Shown: piece after piece, positions 1 through 9,207 of the stretch
Numbering within the stretch: position 1 is the first letter of the stretch
How the letters are laid out: the number at the start of each line of letters is the position of its first letter
Assembly (NCBI GenBank): GCA_041905795.1
Contig: JAYRKL010000014.1
Location: 1-64,000, forward strand
From: SHVO01 sp041905795
GTDB lineage: Bacteria > Pseudomonadota > Alphaproteobacteria > Rhodospirillales > Rhodospirillaceae
Direction: 5' to 3'
Length of the DNA stretch: 64,000 nucleotides
Notes under the pieces: generated by a model
Databases searched by the model: none
What the model saw: the letters and a program-made list of their open reading frames with translations, nothing else
Told to the model about the DNA's origin: nothing
Translations under genes and position numbers: made by a program

Positions 1-181
1 CGGCGTTTCGCCGTCACCGGTTCCGGCCAAGGACATGCGCGTCGCCGTCGGCGCCGGCATCGGCCTGCGCTACTACACCAGCGTCGGCCCCTTGCGCGTG
101 GACTTCGCGCTGCCGGTCAATCCCCGCACCGGCATCGACCGGAGCTTCCAGTTCTACCTCAGCTTCGGACAGGCGTTCTGA
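1..181 (+). CDS. tamA: TamA/Omp85-family outer membrane protein, C-terminal end (partial)
   Basis: Only the last 59 codons are inside the window, read from base 2 to the TGA at 179-181. The peptide ends in the pattern of an Omp85 barrel: a GAGIGLRYYTSVGPLRVDFA segment, then an aromatic-rich last strand finishing in LSFGQAF with a terminal Phe. TamA is the outer-membrane half of the translocation and assembly module and works with the inner-membrane-anchored TamB. The next gene starts one base after this stop and encodes TamB, which supports TamA over BamA. The 5' part lies outside the window. Confidence 0.85.
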   Translation, partial: GVSPSPVPAKDMRVAVGAGIGLRYYTSVGPLRVDFALPVNPRTGIDRSFQFYLSFGQAF

Positions 182-182
182 C

Positions 183-3100
183 ATGAAACGCCGTCACATC
201 CTCATCGCCGCCCTGGCTATGGTAACGCTGGCGATCGGCGGCGCGCTCTTGACCTTGCGGACCGCGCCCGGGCGGACCTTCGTCGCCGCGCGGGTGCTCG
301 CGATGGCCGGCGGCGCGATCGGCCAGCAAGTCCGCGCTGGCAAGATCGGCGGTGACTGGCCCAACCATATCGTGCTCGACGGCGTGACCGTCGGCGACGC
401 CGCCGGGACCTGGCTGACGGTCGACCATCTTGCGCTCGACTGGCATGCGGCCGCGTTGCTGCGCAACCGGGTCGAGGTCGATGCGCTTAGGGCGGACACG
501 GTCCACATGTCGCGCCGGCCCATATCCGCGAACGGCGGCGGCGGACCGGACTTCATAGCCATCCGGCCCGCGCTTGCGCGCGTCACCTTGCAGAGCCTTG
601 CGATCCAGGCCTTGCAGATCGACGAACCGGTCCTGGGCCGCAGCGGGACTGTTGCGGTGACTGGTGCAATCAGGGCCGAAAACGATGGACCTGTGGCCAC
701 CCTCTCGCTGGAGCGCAAGGACGCGCCCGGCGCCGCCTCCTTCACCTTGCGGCTGCCGGCCGGCGCCTTCACGCTCCAGGCGCGCGCTGCCATCGCCGGC
801 GTGTCGCTTGACGGCGACATCGCCATGGACCAGCGCACCAACCGCCTCAGCGGCAGGATCGATTTGGCTTGCGGCGGCGATGACCGCAATCGAGGAGCGC
901 CCTGCCTGCAATGGACCGGCGGCAAACTGGATGCCGCCGCCGTCAAGGCACAGATGAGCGGCACCCTGAGCGCGCCCGAGGCCACCGCAACGCTCAACGT
1001 GACTGACCTCGCCGACGACGGCCGCGCCCTGGCCGCCTTCACCGGCACCGCCGTCATCGCACCGGCCGAGAACGGACTGGCCCTGCGCGGTGAGGGCACG
1101 GCGCGCGGCCTGAAAGCCGCCGTGCCGGAACTGGCGGCCGTGATCGCCGACGAAGGCGCCTGGTCGCTGAAAGGCGAAACCGCCGGCCGGCGTCTCACCG
1201 TCACCGCCCTGAAACTCGATGCAGGCGACGCCGCCGTGACCGCCGCCGGTATCGCCGACGCCGGAGCCCTGAGCGAAGTCGCAGGATCCGTGACCTTGCG
1301 CCGCGCCGGCCGTCTCCTCGGTCTCGCCGATGACACATCCACCACTCAACTCGATCTGGCCTTCGACAGTCTGAGCTTCGCGCCGTTCGCGGCGGCGGGG
1401 CGCCTCACCGCCGCCGTCGAGGATGCGCCGCCAGGCATGTCGCTGGCGCCGCTGGCCGCCGGCACGCTGCGTCTGTCGTCGACCGCCACTTTCGCCAACG
1501 GCCGCCTCACGTTCTCGGGCGTCACCGGCCGTTTCGGGACGACCAGCTTCACCGGTACCAGCGCCTGGGTGCGCGGCGCGCACGGCCTGGATCACGCCGC
1601 CACCACCTTCACCGCCAGTGCCGCCATACCCGCGAACCCCGCGACGATTCGCGTGGAGGGCCGTCTCCAGGGCGCGCTCGCGGCGCTCACCGCCGAACTC
1701 ACCGCCACTGCATCGGACGTAGCGCTGGCCGGAGGCCCGGTGAACGATCTCAGGGCGACGGTGTCGGCCGCCAGCACGCAGACCCTCTGGCACGGCAAGC
1801 TGCAGGCGGACGGCAACTGGCGCGGGTTCCCGCTGACGCTGTCCACGGATTTCGCCCAGGACAGCCCCTCGATGTTGGCGCTTTCCGCGACGCGGGCGAC
1901 CGTGCTGGGGTCGACCGTGGATGGGGCCCTGCGCATCGACACCCGCACGAGTCTCGTCGCCGGCGCGCTCGCCGGGAAAATCCGCGATCTCGCGCCGCTC
2001 ACGGCGTTCATCGGAATACCGGCCCAGGGCACAGGCGATCTCGCCGTGGCGTTCGCGGCCAACGCCGGCCAGCGCCTGACCTTGAACCTCAAAGGCGCCG
2101 GGGTGGCCGGCGGCGGCCTCACGGCGGAGAGCCTCACGACTCACGCGGTCATCGACGACGCCTGGGGGGTGCCCAAGCTGGCCCTGCGCGTGAAAGCCGC
2201 CGACGCCGCGGTGCTGGGGCGGCCGGTGGCGCAAATCAGCCTGACCGGTGACGGCGGCTTCGACAAGATTGCCGTGCAAATCCAGGCGACCGGCACCGGC
2301 CTCCACAAATTCTCGCTGGATACCGGCGGCACCGTCAGCATCGGGTCCGAGATCGGCGTGGATATCGCGCGCCTGGCCCTGCGGGATGGCAACGTCGCCG
2401 CCACGCTCACGGCGCCGACGCGGTTCACGTATGCCCCGGCATCCGTGGCGTTGGCGCCCACCCGCGTCGCCGTCAACGGCGGCACCGCCACCGCGCAGTT
2501 CACGCTCGACCGGCGCGCCGACCGTGTCACCGGCGCGGCCACGCTGTCGCAGGTGGTGATGGGCGACCTCACCGCGATTTCCGGCGACCTTCCGGGAGCG
2601 GCGCGCAACGTGATCGACGCCTCGCTCACGATCTCGGGGGCGGCGACGGAAGCGGACGCCGACCTGGCGGTGACCTCGCATTACAACACCAGGGACTCCG
2701 GCATCGATGTCCTGGCCAAGCTGGAGGCCACCTTGCGCCAGGGGCGCGCCAAGATCCGCGGCACCGCCGCCGGCCTGTCGGCGGAGGACGCCACCCTCGC
2801 CGCCGACATTCCGGCGCATCTCGATCTCACGGGTCCCCGTCTCGCGCTGGACATGAACGCGCCCATGACCGGTGCGCTTGCCTGGCGCGGCGACGTCAAA
2901 CCTCTGTGGGGCCTGTTCGCCCTGGATGAACATCTGCTGTCCGGCCAGGGCGACGTGGATCTCGCCGCCTCCGGCACTTTGGAGCAGCCGGTCCTCACGG
3001 GCGGCATCAAGCTCAGCAAGGCGCGGTACGAGAACCTGTCCTCCGGCACGGCCATGCAGAACCTGGACGCCGACATCACGGCCGGCAGCGGCGCCTCCAT

Positions 3101-4121
3101 GACCGTCAAGCTCTCGGCCACCGATACCGGCAGCGGCCGCGTTTCCGCGCAAGGCGCCTTGACCCTGGACCGGGCAACCGGCCATTGGACCGTGGACGCC
3201 GCCGGCGATCTCGCCGCCTTCCATATCCTGCGCCGCGACGATGTCACGGCCACGGCCACCGGCCATGTCACCTATAAGGGCCCGCCGCTGGCCGGCACCT
3301 TGGCCGGCCGTCTGCAGGTGATGCGTTCGGAGATGCGGATCGGCGCCAGCTATGTGCCGGAGATCCCGCTGCTGCGCGCCAAGATCCAGGGGCCGCCGCC
3401 CGAACCGGGCCGGCCGTCCACCGTGCAACTCGACATCACACTCGCAATCGACGATGTCCTGCGCATCGACGGCAAGGGGCTGGAGGCCTTCTGGCGCGGC
3501 GAACTCAAGGCACGCGGCAGCCTGGATGCGCCGGACGTCTCCGGCACGCTCACCCTTGCCCGCGGCACCTTCACCTTCCTGGGCACCTCTTTCGATCTGG
3601 ACACCGGTTCCGTCACCTTCACCGGCGGCGGCAAGATCGACCCCGAACTGGCGCTGACGGCCTCCACCCAGTCGGCGGACGTGACCGCCACGGTGACGAT
3701 CTCGGGCCGCGCCTCCCAGCCCAATATCACGCTGTCCTCGGTACCGGCCCTGCCGCAGGACGAGGTGCTCGCCCGGCTGCTGTTCCGCAAAGGCGCCACG
3801 CAGCTGGGCCCGCTGGAGTCGCTGCAGCTCGCCAGCGCCGCGGCCGATCTGGCCGGCCTGTCCCAGGGCGGCCTCTCGGGCATGCTACGCAGGACCTTCG
3901 GTCTCGACATCGTCGGATTCGGCGGCAAGAGCGGCGACGCGGTGGTGCTCGGCCACCAGATCACCAGTGCCCTCTATGTCGGGGTGGAGCAGAGCGTCGG
4001 CGCCACCAACCAGCACCAGATCGTGGTGGAATGGCGCATCAGCCGCTCCCTCTCCGTCCAGTCCACGACCACGGCGCAAACCGGCGCCGACCTCGGCCTG
4101 ATTTGGCGCAAGAACTACTGA
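183..4121 (+). CDS. tamB: Translocation and assembly module protein TamB (DUF490)
   Basis: A 1312-residue protein with an N-terminal membrane anchor at about residues 5-26. A very long repetitive beta-rich region follows, full of alternating Gly/Ala/Leu/Asp strands. The TamB C-terminal domain occupies about the last 330 residues and ends in IWRKNY. TamB spans the periplasm as a hydrophobic-groove beta-taco and works with TamA in outer-membrane protein insertion and in phospholipid transport to the outer membrane. Its length fits the usual 1200-1400 residues. It begins one base after the tamA stop, so the two genes are clearly cotranscribed. The high GC creates long antisense open frames across it, which are not genes. 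Confidence 0.93.
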   Translation: MKRRHILIAALAMVTLAIGGALLTLRTAPGRTFVAARVLAMAGGAIGQQVRAGKIGGDWPNHIVLDGVTVGDAAGTWLTVDHLALDWHAAALLRNRVEVDALRADTVHMSRRPISANGGGGPDFIAIRPALARVTLQSLAIQALQIDEPVLGRSGTVAVTGAIRAENDGPVATLSLERKDAPGAASFTLRLPAGAFTLQARAAIAGVSLDGDIAMDQRTNRLSGRIDLACGGDDRNRGAPCLQWTGGKLDAAAVKAQMSGTLSAPEATATLNVTDLADDGRALAAFTGTAVIAPAENGLALRGEGTARGLKAAVPELAAVIADEGAWSLKGETAGRRLTVTALKLDAGDAAVTAAGIADAGALSEVAGSVTLRRAGRLLGLADDTSTTQLDLAFDSLSFAPFAAAGRLTAAVEDAPPGMSLAPLAAGTLRLSSTATFANGRLTFSGVTGRFGTTSFTGTSAWVRGAHGLDHAATTFTASAAIPANPATIRVEGRLQGALAALTAELTATASDVALAGGPVNDLRATVSAASTQTLWHGKLQADGNWRGFPLTLSTDFAQDSPSMLALSATRATVLGSTVDGALRIDTRTSLVAGALAGKIRDLAPLTAFIGIPAQGTGDLAVAFAANAGQRLTLNLKGAGVAGGGLTAESLTTHAVIDDAWGVPKLALRVKAADAAVLGRPVAQISLTGDGGFDKIAVQIQATGTGLHKFSLDTGGTVSIGSEIGVDIARLALRDGNVAATLTAPTRFTYAPASVALAPTRVAVNGGTATAQFTLDRRADRVTGAATLSQVVMGDLTAISGDLPGAARNVIDASLTISGAATEADADLAVTSHYNTRDSGIDVLAKLEATLRQGRAKIRGTAAGLSAEDATLAADIPAHLDLTGPRLALDMNAPMTGALAWRGDVKPLWGLFALDEHLLSGQGDVDLAASGTLEQPVLTGGIKLSKARYENLSSGTAMQNLDADITAGSGASMTVKLSATDTGSGRVSAQGALTLDRATGHWTVDAAGDLAAFHILRRDDVTATATGHVTYKGPPLAGTLAGRLQVMRSEMRIGASYVPEIPLLRAKIQGPPPEPGRPSTVQLDITLAIDDVLRIDGKGLEAFWRGELKARGSLDAPDVSGTLTLARGTFTFLGTSFDLDTGSVTFTGGGKIDPELALTASTQSADVTATVTISGRASQPNITLSSVPALPQDEVLARLLFRKGATQLGPLESLQLASAAADLAGLSQGGLSGMLRRTFGLDIVGFGGKSGDAVVLGHQITSALYVGVEQSVGATNQHQIVVEWRISRSLSVQSTTTAQTGADLGLIWRKNY

Positions 4122-4127
4122 AGCACG

Positions 4128-4175
4128 GCGTTGAAAAGCGGAGTCCGGTTTCAGCGAAAACGATGCGACAAGATC
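4128..4175 (+). repeat. Degenerate copy of the dispersed TAGAGC-type repeat
   Basis: The segment after the tamB stop reads as GAAAAGCGGAGTCCGGTTT, then AACGATGCGAC. This is the same order of blocks (GAAAAG-GGA-CCGGTTT-spacer-ATGCGAC) as the better copies near 5.5, 12.9, 22.7 and 37.9 kb. It has lost the TAGAGC edge and any hairpin arm. It lies directly upstream of the amidase start and holds the in-frame TGA (4176-4178) that limits how far the amidase can extend. Confidence 0.55.
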
Positions 4176-4199
4176 TGAAACCCGTGCTATCGCCTGAAG

Positions 4200-5495
4200 A
4201 TGCTCAAAAACACAGGCCGCGCGCGGGACGCCGTTGAAGAAGCCTTGCACCGGGCCGATCAGCCGGCGGCAAAAGCCGTCTTCACGTCGCGCGCCGACGC
4301 ACGGGCCCGCAAGGAAGCCGCGGACGCCGATGCATCCTCCGCACGGCCGCTTTATTGGGGCGTGCCCATCACCATCAAGGACAATGTCGATATCGCCGGC
4401 GAGGCGACCACCGCCGGATCCAAGGTGCTGGCCCAGTCCGCTCCGGCCGCCGCGGACGCGCCCGTCGCTGCCCGGCTCAAACGGGCAGGCTTCATCAATA
4501 TCGGCCGCACCAATATGACCGAGTTCGCCTTCGCGGCGCTCGGCGTGAATCCCCACTACGGTACGCCGCGCAACCCGGCGTTCACGGACGAGCGCATTCC
4601 GGGGGGATCGTCCTCGGGCGCGGCGGTATCCGTGGCGCTCGACATCGTGCCCATGGCCATCGGCAGCGATACCGGCGGATCGGTGCGCGTGCCTGCGGCT
4701 TTTTGCGGCGTCACCGGCTTCAAGCCGACCTTCGGCGCCATCACCAATGACGGCACCTATCCGCTGGCCCCCAGCCTGGACACCCTGGGCGTGCTCGCGC
4801 ATTCCGTCGCCGATTGCGCAGCGGCCTTCGACGTGATCCGCGACCGGCCGGGTGTACCGCGCCGCGCGCGGGGTCTGCAGGGCGCGCGGCTGGCGGTGAT
4901 CCGGAACTATGTGTTGAACGGCCTCGACGGCGCCGTTGCCGGCGCGTTTGAAGCCGCCTGTGCCAAACTCGCCAACGCCGGCGCCGCGATCACGCCACTG
5001 CTGCTGCCGGAGATCGATGAGATCCCGATCCTGAACAAGAACGGCACCATGGTGATGGCGGAGGGTTACCGGGCCCTGAGAGACGTGATCACGGGCCGCG
5101 AAGCCGAATGCGATCCGCGCGTCATCACCCGCGTCGCCGGCGGCGGCCGGATGACCGAGGCCGACTACATCGCCATCATGACCCGCAGGGCGCAGTTGCA
5201 GACCGCGGCCGCGGCGCGGTTGGACTCATTCGACGCTTATCTGATGCCCAGCGTCGCCATCGTCGCCCCGATGATCGCCGCGGTGCAGGACCCGGAGGCC
5301 TATGCCGCGGCCAATGCGCTGATCCTGCGCAACGCCACGGTGGCCAACTTTCTCGCCCATTGCGCCATATCGGTGCCGTGCCACGCCCGCGGCACGGCGC
5401 CGGTGGGCTTGTCGGTCGCGATGCTTGGCGGCAAAGACGACGAACTGCTGGCGCTCGCCGCGGCCGTCGAGGGCGCGCTAGAGTCTGGTGCGTGA
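4200..5495 (+). CDS. Amidase-signature family amidase (AtzE/GatA-like)
   Basis: A 431-residue amidase-signature hydrolase that cleaves an amide bond with a Ser-cisSer-Lys triad. The triad is visible: Lys60 in PITIKDN, the cis-Ser in the GGSSSGAA block (about Ser137) and the nucleophile Ser161 in GSDTGGSVRVPA. The Ser-Ser spacing of 24 matches the family. No gatB or gatC is nearby, so a stand-alone amidase is more likely than the tRNA amidotransferase subunit; the substrate is unknown. The N-terminus looks about 20 residues short, because an in-frame TGA at 4176 inside a repeat copy limits the start to 4200. The last codons and the TGA stop lie inside another repeat copy, so both ends border repeats. 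Confidence 0.88.
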   Translation: MLKNTGRARDAVEEALHRADQPAAKAVFTSRADARARKEAADADASSARPLYWGVPITIKDNVDIAGEATTAGSKVLAQSAPAAADAPVAARLKRAGFINIGRTNMTEFAFAALGVNPHYGTPRNPAFTDERIPGGSSSGAAVSVALDIVPMAIGSDTGGSVRVPAAFCGVTGFKPTFGAITNDGTYPLAPSLDTLGVLAHSVADCAAAFDVIRDRPGVPRRARGLQGARLAVIRNYVLNGLDGAVAGAFEAACAKLANAGAAITPLLLPEIDEIPILNKNGTMVMAEGYRALRDVITGREAECDPRVITRVAGGGRMTEADYIAIMTRRAQLQTAAAARLDSFDAYLMPSVAIVAPMIAAVQDPEAYAAANALILRNATVANFLAHCAISVPCHARGTAPVGLSVAMLGGKDDELLALAAAVEGALESGA

Positions 5496-5584
5496 TTTAA
5501 GAATCACGCACCAGACTCTAGCGTATTGTTTGGTCGCATCGTTTCTGCGGAAAACCGGTGTCCACTTTTCCGCACGATGCTCTA
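5478..5584 (-). repeat. Dispersed repeat copy with a 20-bp perfect hairpin arm
   Basis: Bases 5478-5521 form a perfect inverted repeat: 20-bp arms starting and ending in CTAG around a TAAG loop. Bases 5522-5584, read on the minus strand, carry the conserved core: TAGAGC edge, GGAAAAGTGGA, ACCGGTTTTCC, AACGATGCGACCAAA. The core matches the copy at 12933-13011 almost base for base. The amidase stop lies in the left arm, and the stop of the following minus-strand gene is the CTAG at the right edge. Confidence 0.85.
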
Positions 5585-6166
5585 GAATTCCGGCAGTAGC
5601 CCCGGGATCAAGGTGACGACGCCGAGGACGATGAAGATCGCCGCGGCCACATAGCGCACCCACGACCCCTTGGCCTGTTCCGAGAACAGGTGTCCCAGGA
5701 ATACCGCGGGCACATCGGCGATGAGCATGCCCAATGTGGTGCCCGCCACCACCTGCACCACGGCGGCGAAGCGTGCCGCCAGCGCCGTGGTGGCCAGCTG
5801 GGTCTTGTCGCCCATCTCGGCCAGGAAGAACGTGACCGTCGTGATCCAGAATATGCCGAAGGTGGTCGCCGCCTCATCGACCTTGGCGTCATCCAGCTTA
5901 TCGGGAATCACCGCCCAGATGCCCATGGCGATGAAGAGAATGCCGAGGCCCCAGCGCAGGATGTCGGGATTCACCGCCGTGCCCAGCCAGGCGCCCAGGG
6001 CGCCGGCGATCGCGTGATTGAAGACGGTCGCCGCGACAATACCCGCGACGATCGGCGCCGGGCGCTTGAACCGGGCCGCCAGCAGCAAGGCCAGCAGCTG
6101 GGTCTTGTCGCCGATCTCCGAGACCGCGACCACACCGGTGGAAACCAGGAAAGCCTGCAGGGACAT
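5582..6166 (-). CDS. UPF0016/TMEM165-GDT1 family membrane cation exporter
   Basis: A 194-residue membrane protein made of two homologous halves. Each half carries the family signature E-x-G-D-K-T: SEIGDKTQL near the N-terminus and AEMGDKTQL in the middle. About six membrane segments are visible, with a soluble loop between the halves. The family exports Mn2+ or Ca2+ (bacterial MneA-type, yeast Gdt1, human TMEM165). The frame stays open further upstream, but I place the start at the ATG in MSLQAFLV, which gives the normal family length; the upstream extension is not membrane-like. The TAG stop is part of a repeat edge. No yybP-ykoY manganese riboswitch core could be recognised upstream. Confidence 0.87.
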   Translation of the reverse strand: MSLQAFLVSTGVVAVSEIGDKTQLLALLLAARFKRPAPIVAGIVAATVFNHAIAGALGAWLGTAVNPDILRWGLGILFIAMGIWAVIPDKLDDAKVDEAATTFGIFWITTVTFFLAEMGDKTQLATTALAARFAAVVQVVAGTTLGMLIADVPAVFLGHLFSEQAKGSWVRYVAAAIFIVLGVVTLIPGLLPEF

Positions 6167-6321
6167 ATATATAAGCGGCCAGAACTGTGGGGTCCGGTGT
6201 GCTACCAGCTTTCTCCACCATGGCAAATACCTCATCCGGCAGGCCTGGCAACTGCTTGATGCAATACACAAATATGGCCCGCAATTGACTGTTTGAGCGC
6301 CTTCCCGCACAAGGTCGCCTT

Positions 6322-8400
6322 ATGAACGTCGCCTTACCGCAAGTCCGCGAGGCCAAAGCGCCAGCGATGCCGGCGCCCAAGGGGCTGTTTTCCCACCGCA
6401 AGTATTGGGCACAGCGCTTCGGCACCGCTCCCTTCCTGCCCATGAGCCGCGCCGAGATGGAGGCTTTGGGCTGGGACGCCTGCGACATCATCCTGGTGAC
6501 CGGCGATGCCTATGTGGACCACCCCAGCTTCGGCATGGCGATCATCGGCCGCCTCCTGGAAGCCCAGGGCTTCCGCGTCGGCATCATCGCCCAGCCCGAC
6601 TGGCAAAGCGCCGAGCCCTTCGCAGCGCTGGGCAAGCCGACGCTGTTCTTCGGCATCACCGGCGGCAACATGGATTCGATGGTCAACCGCTACACCTCGG
6701 ACCGCCGCCTGCGCCACAACGACAGCTACACGCCGGGCGGCGAAGGCGGCAAACGCCCCGACCGCGCGGTCATCGTCTACGCCCAGCGCTGCCGCGAGGC
6801 CTTCAAGGATGTGCCCATCGTGCTCGGCGGCATCGAGAGTTCGCTGCGGCGCATCGCCCATTACGACTACTGGTCGGACAAGGTGCGCCGTTCGATCCTG
6901 GTCGACGCCAAGGCCGACATCCTGCTCTACGGCAACGCCGAGCGCGCGGTGGTGGACGTCGCCCACCGCATGGCCAAGGGTACCAAACCCGCCGACCTCG
7001 ACGATCTGCGAGGCGTAGCCGTCATCAAGACCGCGGTGCCCGAAGGCTGGAGCGAAATTCAGGCCGGCGACATCGAAGCCGGCGACGAGGGCGCGCGCGC
7101 CTCCGGCGTCAACAGCGTGGTGCGCCTGCCGTCCTTTGAGCAGGTGGAGAGCGATCCCGAATCCTACGCCCGCGCCAGCCGCGTCCTGCACCGCGAGAGC
7201 AATCCCGGCAACGCCCGCCCCCTGGTGCAGCGTCACGGCGACCGCGATGTCTGGCTGACGCCGCCGCCGATCCCGCTGTCCACACCCGAAATGGATCAGG
7301 TCTACGACCTGCCCTACGCCCGCGCGCCGCATCCGTCCTACGGCGACGCCAAGATCCCGGCGTGGGATATGATCAGGTTCTCGGTCACCATCATGCGCGG
7401 CTGTTTCGGCGGCTGTTCCTTCTGTTCCATCACCGAACACGAGGGCCGCATCATCCAGAGCCGGTCGGAGGAATCGATCCTCAAGGAGATCGAGACCGTG
7501 CGCGACAAGGTGCCGGGGTTCACCGGCATCATCTCGGACATCGGCGGGCCTACCGCCAACATGTACCGCATGGCCTGCAAGGACAAACAGACCGAAAGCC
7601 TGTGCCGCAAGCCGTCGTGCGTGTATCCGGACATCTGCCCCAACCTCAACACCAGCCATGAGTCGCTGATCCAGCTGTACCGCAAGGCGCGCGCGATCCC
7701 CGGCGTGAAGAAGATCATGGTGGCTTCGGGCGTGCGTTACGATTTGGCGGTCAAGAGCCCGGCCTATGTGAAGGAACTGGTGACGCACCACGTCGGCGGC
7801 TACCTGAAGATCGCGCCCGAGCACACCGAGGCCGGACCGCTCTCGAAGATGATGAAGCCCGGTATCGGCGCCTATGACCGGTTCAAGCAACTGTTCGACC
7901 AGGCCGCGCGCGAGGCGGGCAAGGAATACTTCCTGATCCCCTATTTCATCGCCGCCCATCCCGGCACCACCGACGAGGACATGATGAACCTCGCCCTGTG
8001 GCTGAAAAAGAACCGCTACCGCGCCGACCAGGTGCAGACCTTCCTGCCTTCGCCCATGGCCATCTCCACCGCCATGTACCACGCCGGCGTGAATCCCCTG
8101 CGCCCGGTGCGCCGCGGCGCCTCGGAGCGGGTCGGCGCCATCAAGGGCCTCAAGCAGCGCCGCCTGCATAAGGCCTTTTTGCGCTATCACGATGCCGAGA
8201 ACTGGCCGATCCTGCGTGACGCCCTCAAGCGCATGGGCCGCGCCGACCTGATCGGCCCCGGCAAGCACCAGCTGGTGCCTTCATGGCAACCGGCGGGCAC
8301 CGGCGATTCCGGCGGCGAGGGCAAACGCTTCGGCCGCAAGCATCAGACCCAGAGGTTCACCACCAAAGGTGTCGGATTTGGCAAGCCGCCCCGCCCATGA
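6322..8400 (+). CDS. ygiQ: YgiQ-family radical SAM protein (UPF0313)
   Basis: A 692-residue protein of the YgiQ family. The radical-SAM [4Fe-4S] motif is C361-x3-C365-x2-C368 within RGCFGGCSFCS. An N-terminal cobalamin-binding-like domain precedes it, starting near DIILVTGDAYVDHPSFG. A cysteine-rich stretch about 60 residues after the cluster (C-KDKQTESLC-RKPSC-VYPDIC) may hold extra ligands. The lysine- and glycine-rich tail is usual for this family. The reaction is not firmly established. The gene is transcribed divergently from the UPF0016 gene and has an AAGG about 8 bases before its ATG. Confidence 0.93.
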   Translation: MNVALPQVREAKAPAMPAPKGLFSHRKYWAQRFGTAPFLPMSRAEMEALGWDACDIILVTGDAYVDHPSFGMAIIGRLLEAQGFRVGIIAQPDWQSAEPFAALGKPTLFFGITGGNMDSMVNRYTSDRRLRHNDSYTPGGEGGKRPDRAVIVYAQRCREAFKDVPIVLGGIESSLRRIAHYDYWSDKVRRSILVDAKADILLYGNAERAVVDVAHRMAKGTKPADLDDLRGVAVIKTAVPEGWSEIQAGDIEAGDEGARASGVNSVVRLPSFEQVESDPESYARASRVLHRESNPGNARPLVQRHGDRDVWLTPPPIPLSTPEMDQVYDLPYARAPHPSYGDAKIPAWDMIRFSVTIMRGCFGGCSFCSITEHEGRIIQSRSEESILKEIETVRDKVPGFTGIISDIGGPTANMYRMACKDKQTESLCRKPSCVYPDICPNLNTSHESLIQLYRKARAIPGVKKIMVASGVRYDLAVKSPAYVKELVTHHVGGYLKIAPEHTEAGPLSKMMKPGIGAYDRFKQLFDQAAREAGKEYFLIPYFIAAHPGTTDEDMMNLALWLKKNRYRADQVQTFLPSPMAISTAMYHAGVNPLRPVRRGASERVGAIKGLKQRRLHKAFLRYHDAENWPILRDALKRMGRADLIGPGKHQLVPSWQPAGTGDSGGEGKRFGRKHQTQRFTTKGVGFGKPPRP

Positions 8401-8557
8401 GCCGCCGAAAAATGGCCATACTCGACCTATAGATTGGCCACAGTTACACACCAGATTCCAGACTGCCGCAGGAAGCATCCGCTTTCGGCGTCCCCTCTAT
8501 AAAGCGCCGGCGCGAACCGTTTCCCGCCCCCGGCGTTAAACCACCAATGGTGATGTC

Positions 8558-9115
8558 ATGACCATCAAGACCACAGCGACCATGATCGCCGCCGCGGCTT
8601 TCACCAGCCTCGCGGCCTGCGCGCCCACCAGCGGCGTCGGCGTGGCCAGCACGCCCGCGGGCGACCTGCGCGCCACCATGACCTGGCAGTCCAACGGCGG
8701 CCGCGCGGGCGTCATGACCGCCCAGCTCAGCAACGGCGAGACCTACAGCGGCCGTTACTTCCAGATTTCCCATGACACCCAGGTCACCGACCTCGATCCC
8801 TTGTGGGTCGGGTGGGGTCCGCCGTGGGCCGGCCCGCGCTGGGGCGGCGGATTCGGCTACGGCTGGCGCCACCGTGGATTTGGCGGCGGCTGGGGCGCTT
8901 GGGGCGGCTGGAACTCCTGGGGTCCGCAAACCGCGTTCGTCACGGTGTACAGCGGCCGCGTGGTCGCCAACCTTGAAGGCCCCAACAACACGCATATGCG
9001 TTGCACGTTCGACCTGAGGAATCCGAGTTACGGCATGCCCGGCGGCGGCATGGGCGGCTGCCAGCTGCCGAGCGGCCAGACCATCGACGCCACTTTCGAA
9101 CGGACGCCCTCGTAA
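8558..9115 (+). CDS. Gly/Trp-rich lipoprotein of unknown function
   Basis: A 185-residue predicted lipoprotein. A short signal peptide ends in the lipobox LAAC, with the lipidated Cys at residue 21, so it should be anchored to the inner or outer membrane. The middle (about residues 85-125) is unusually rich in Gly and Trp (GWGPPWAGPRWGGGFGYGW), followed by a small beta-rich C-terminal part. I do not recognise a named family. It stands alone: a YgiQ gene lies 157 bases upstream and a TonB-like gene 92 bases downstream. No function can be assigned. Confidence 0.75.
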   Translation: MTIKTTATMIAAAAFTSLAACAPTSGVGVASTPAGDLRATMTWQSNGGRAGVMTAQLSNGETYSGRYFQISHDTQVTDLDPLWVGWGPPWAGPRWGGGFGYGWRHRGFGGGWGAWGGWNSWGPQTAFVTVYSGRVVANLEGPNNTHMRCTFDLRNPSYGMPGGGMGGCQLPSGQTIDATFERTPS

Positions 9116-9207
9116 GTGATTTGATTGGCGGGCCGCGGCGTCCGCGCCTCAGGATCTATCCCACGTGCGCTCTGACCTGGCGCGGAGGGATCGCATAAAC
9201 TCGATTC

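Noticed and set aside
159..3428. 1089-codon open frame on the minus strand
   Set aside because: It is antisense to tamB, has a low-complexity Gly/Arg-rich translation and results from high GC in the third codon position.
6167..6321. yybP-ykoY manganese riboswitch upstream of the UPF0016 gene
   Set aside because: Such genes often have one, but the conserved core could not be found in the minus-strand sequence.
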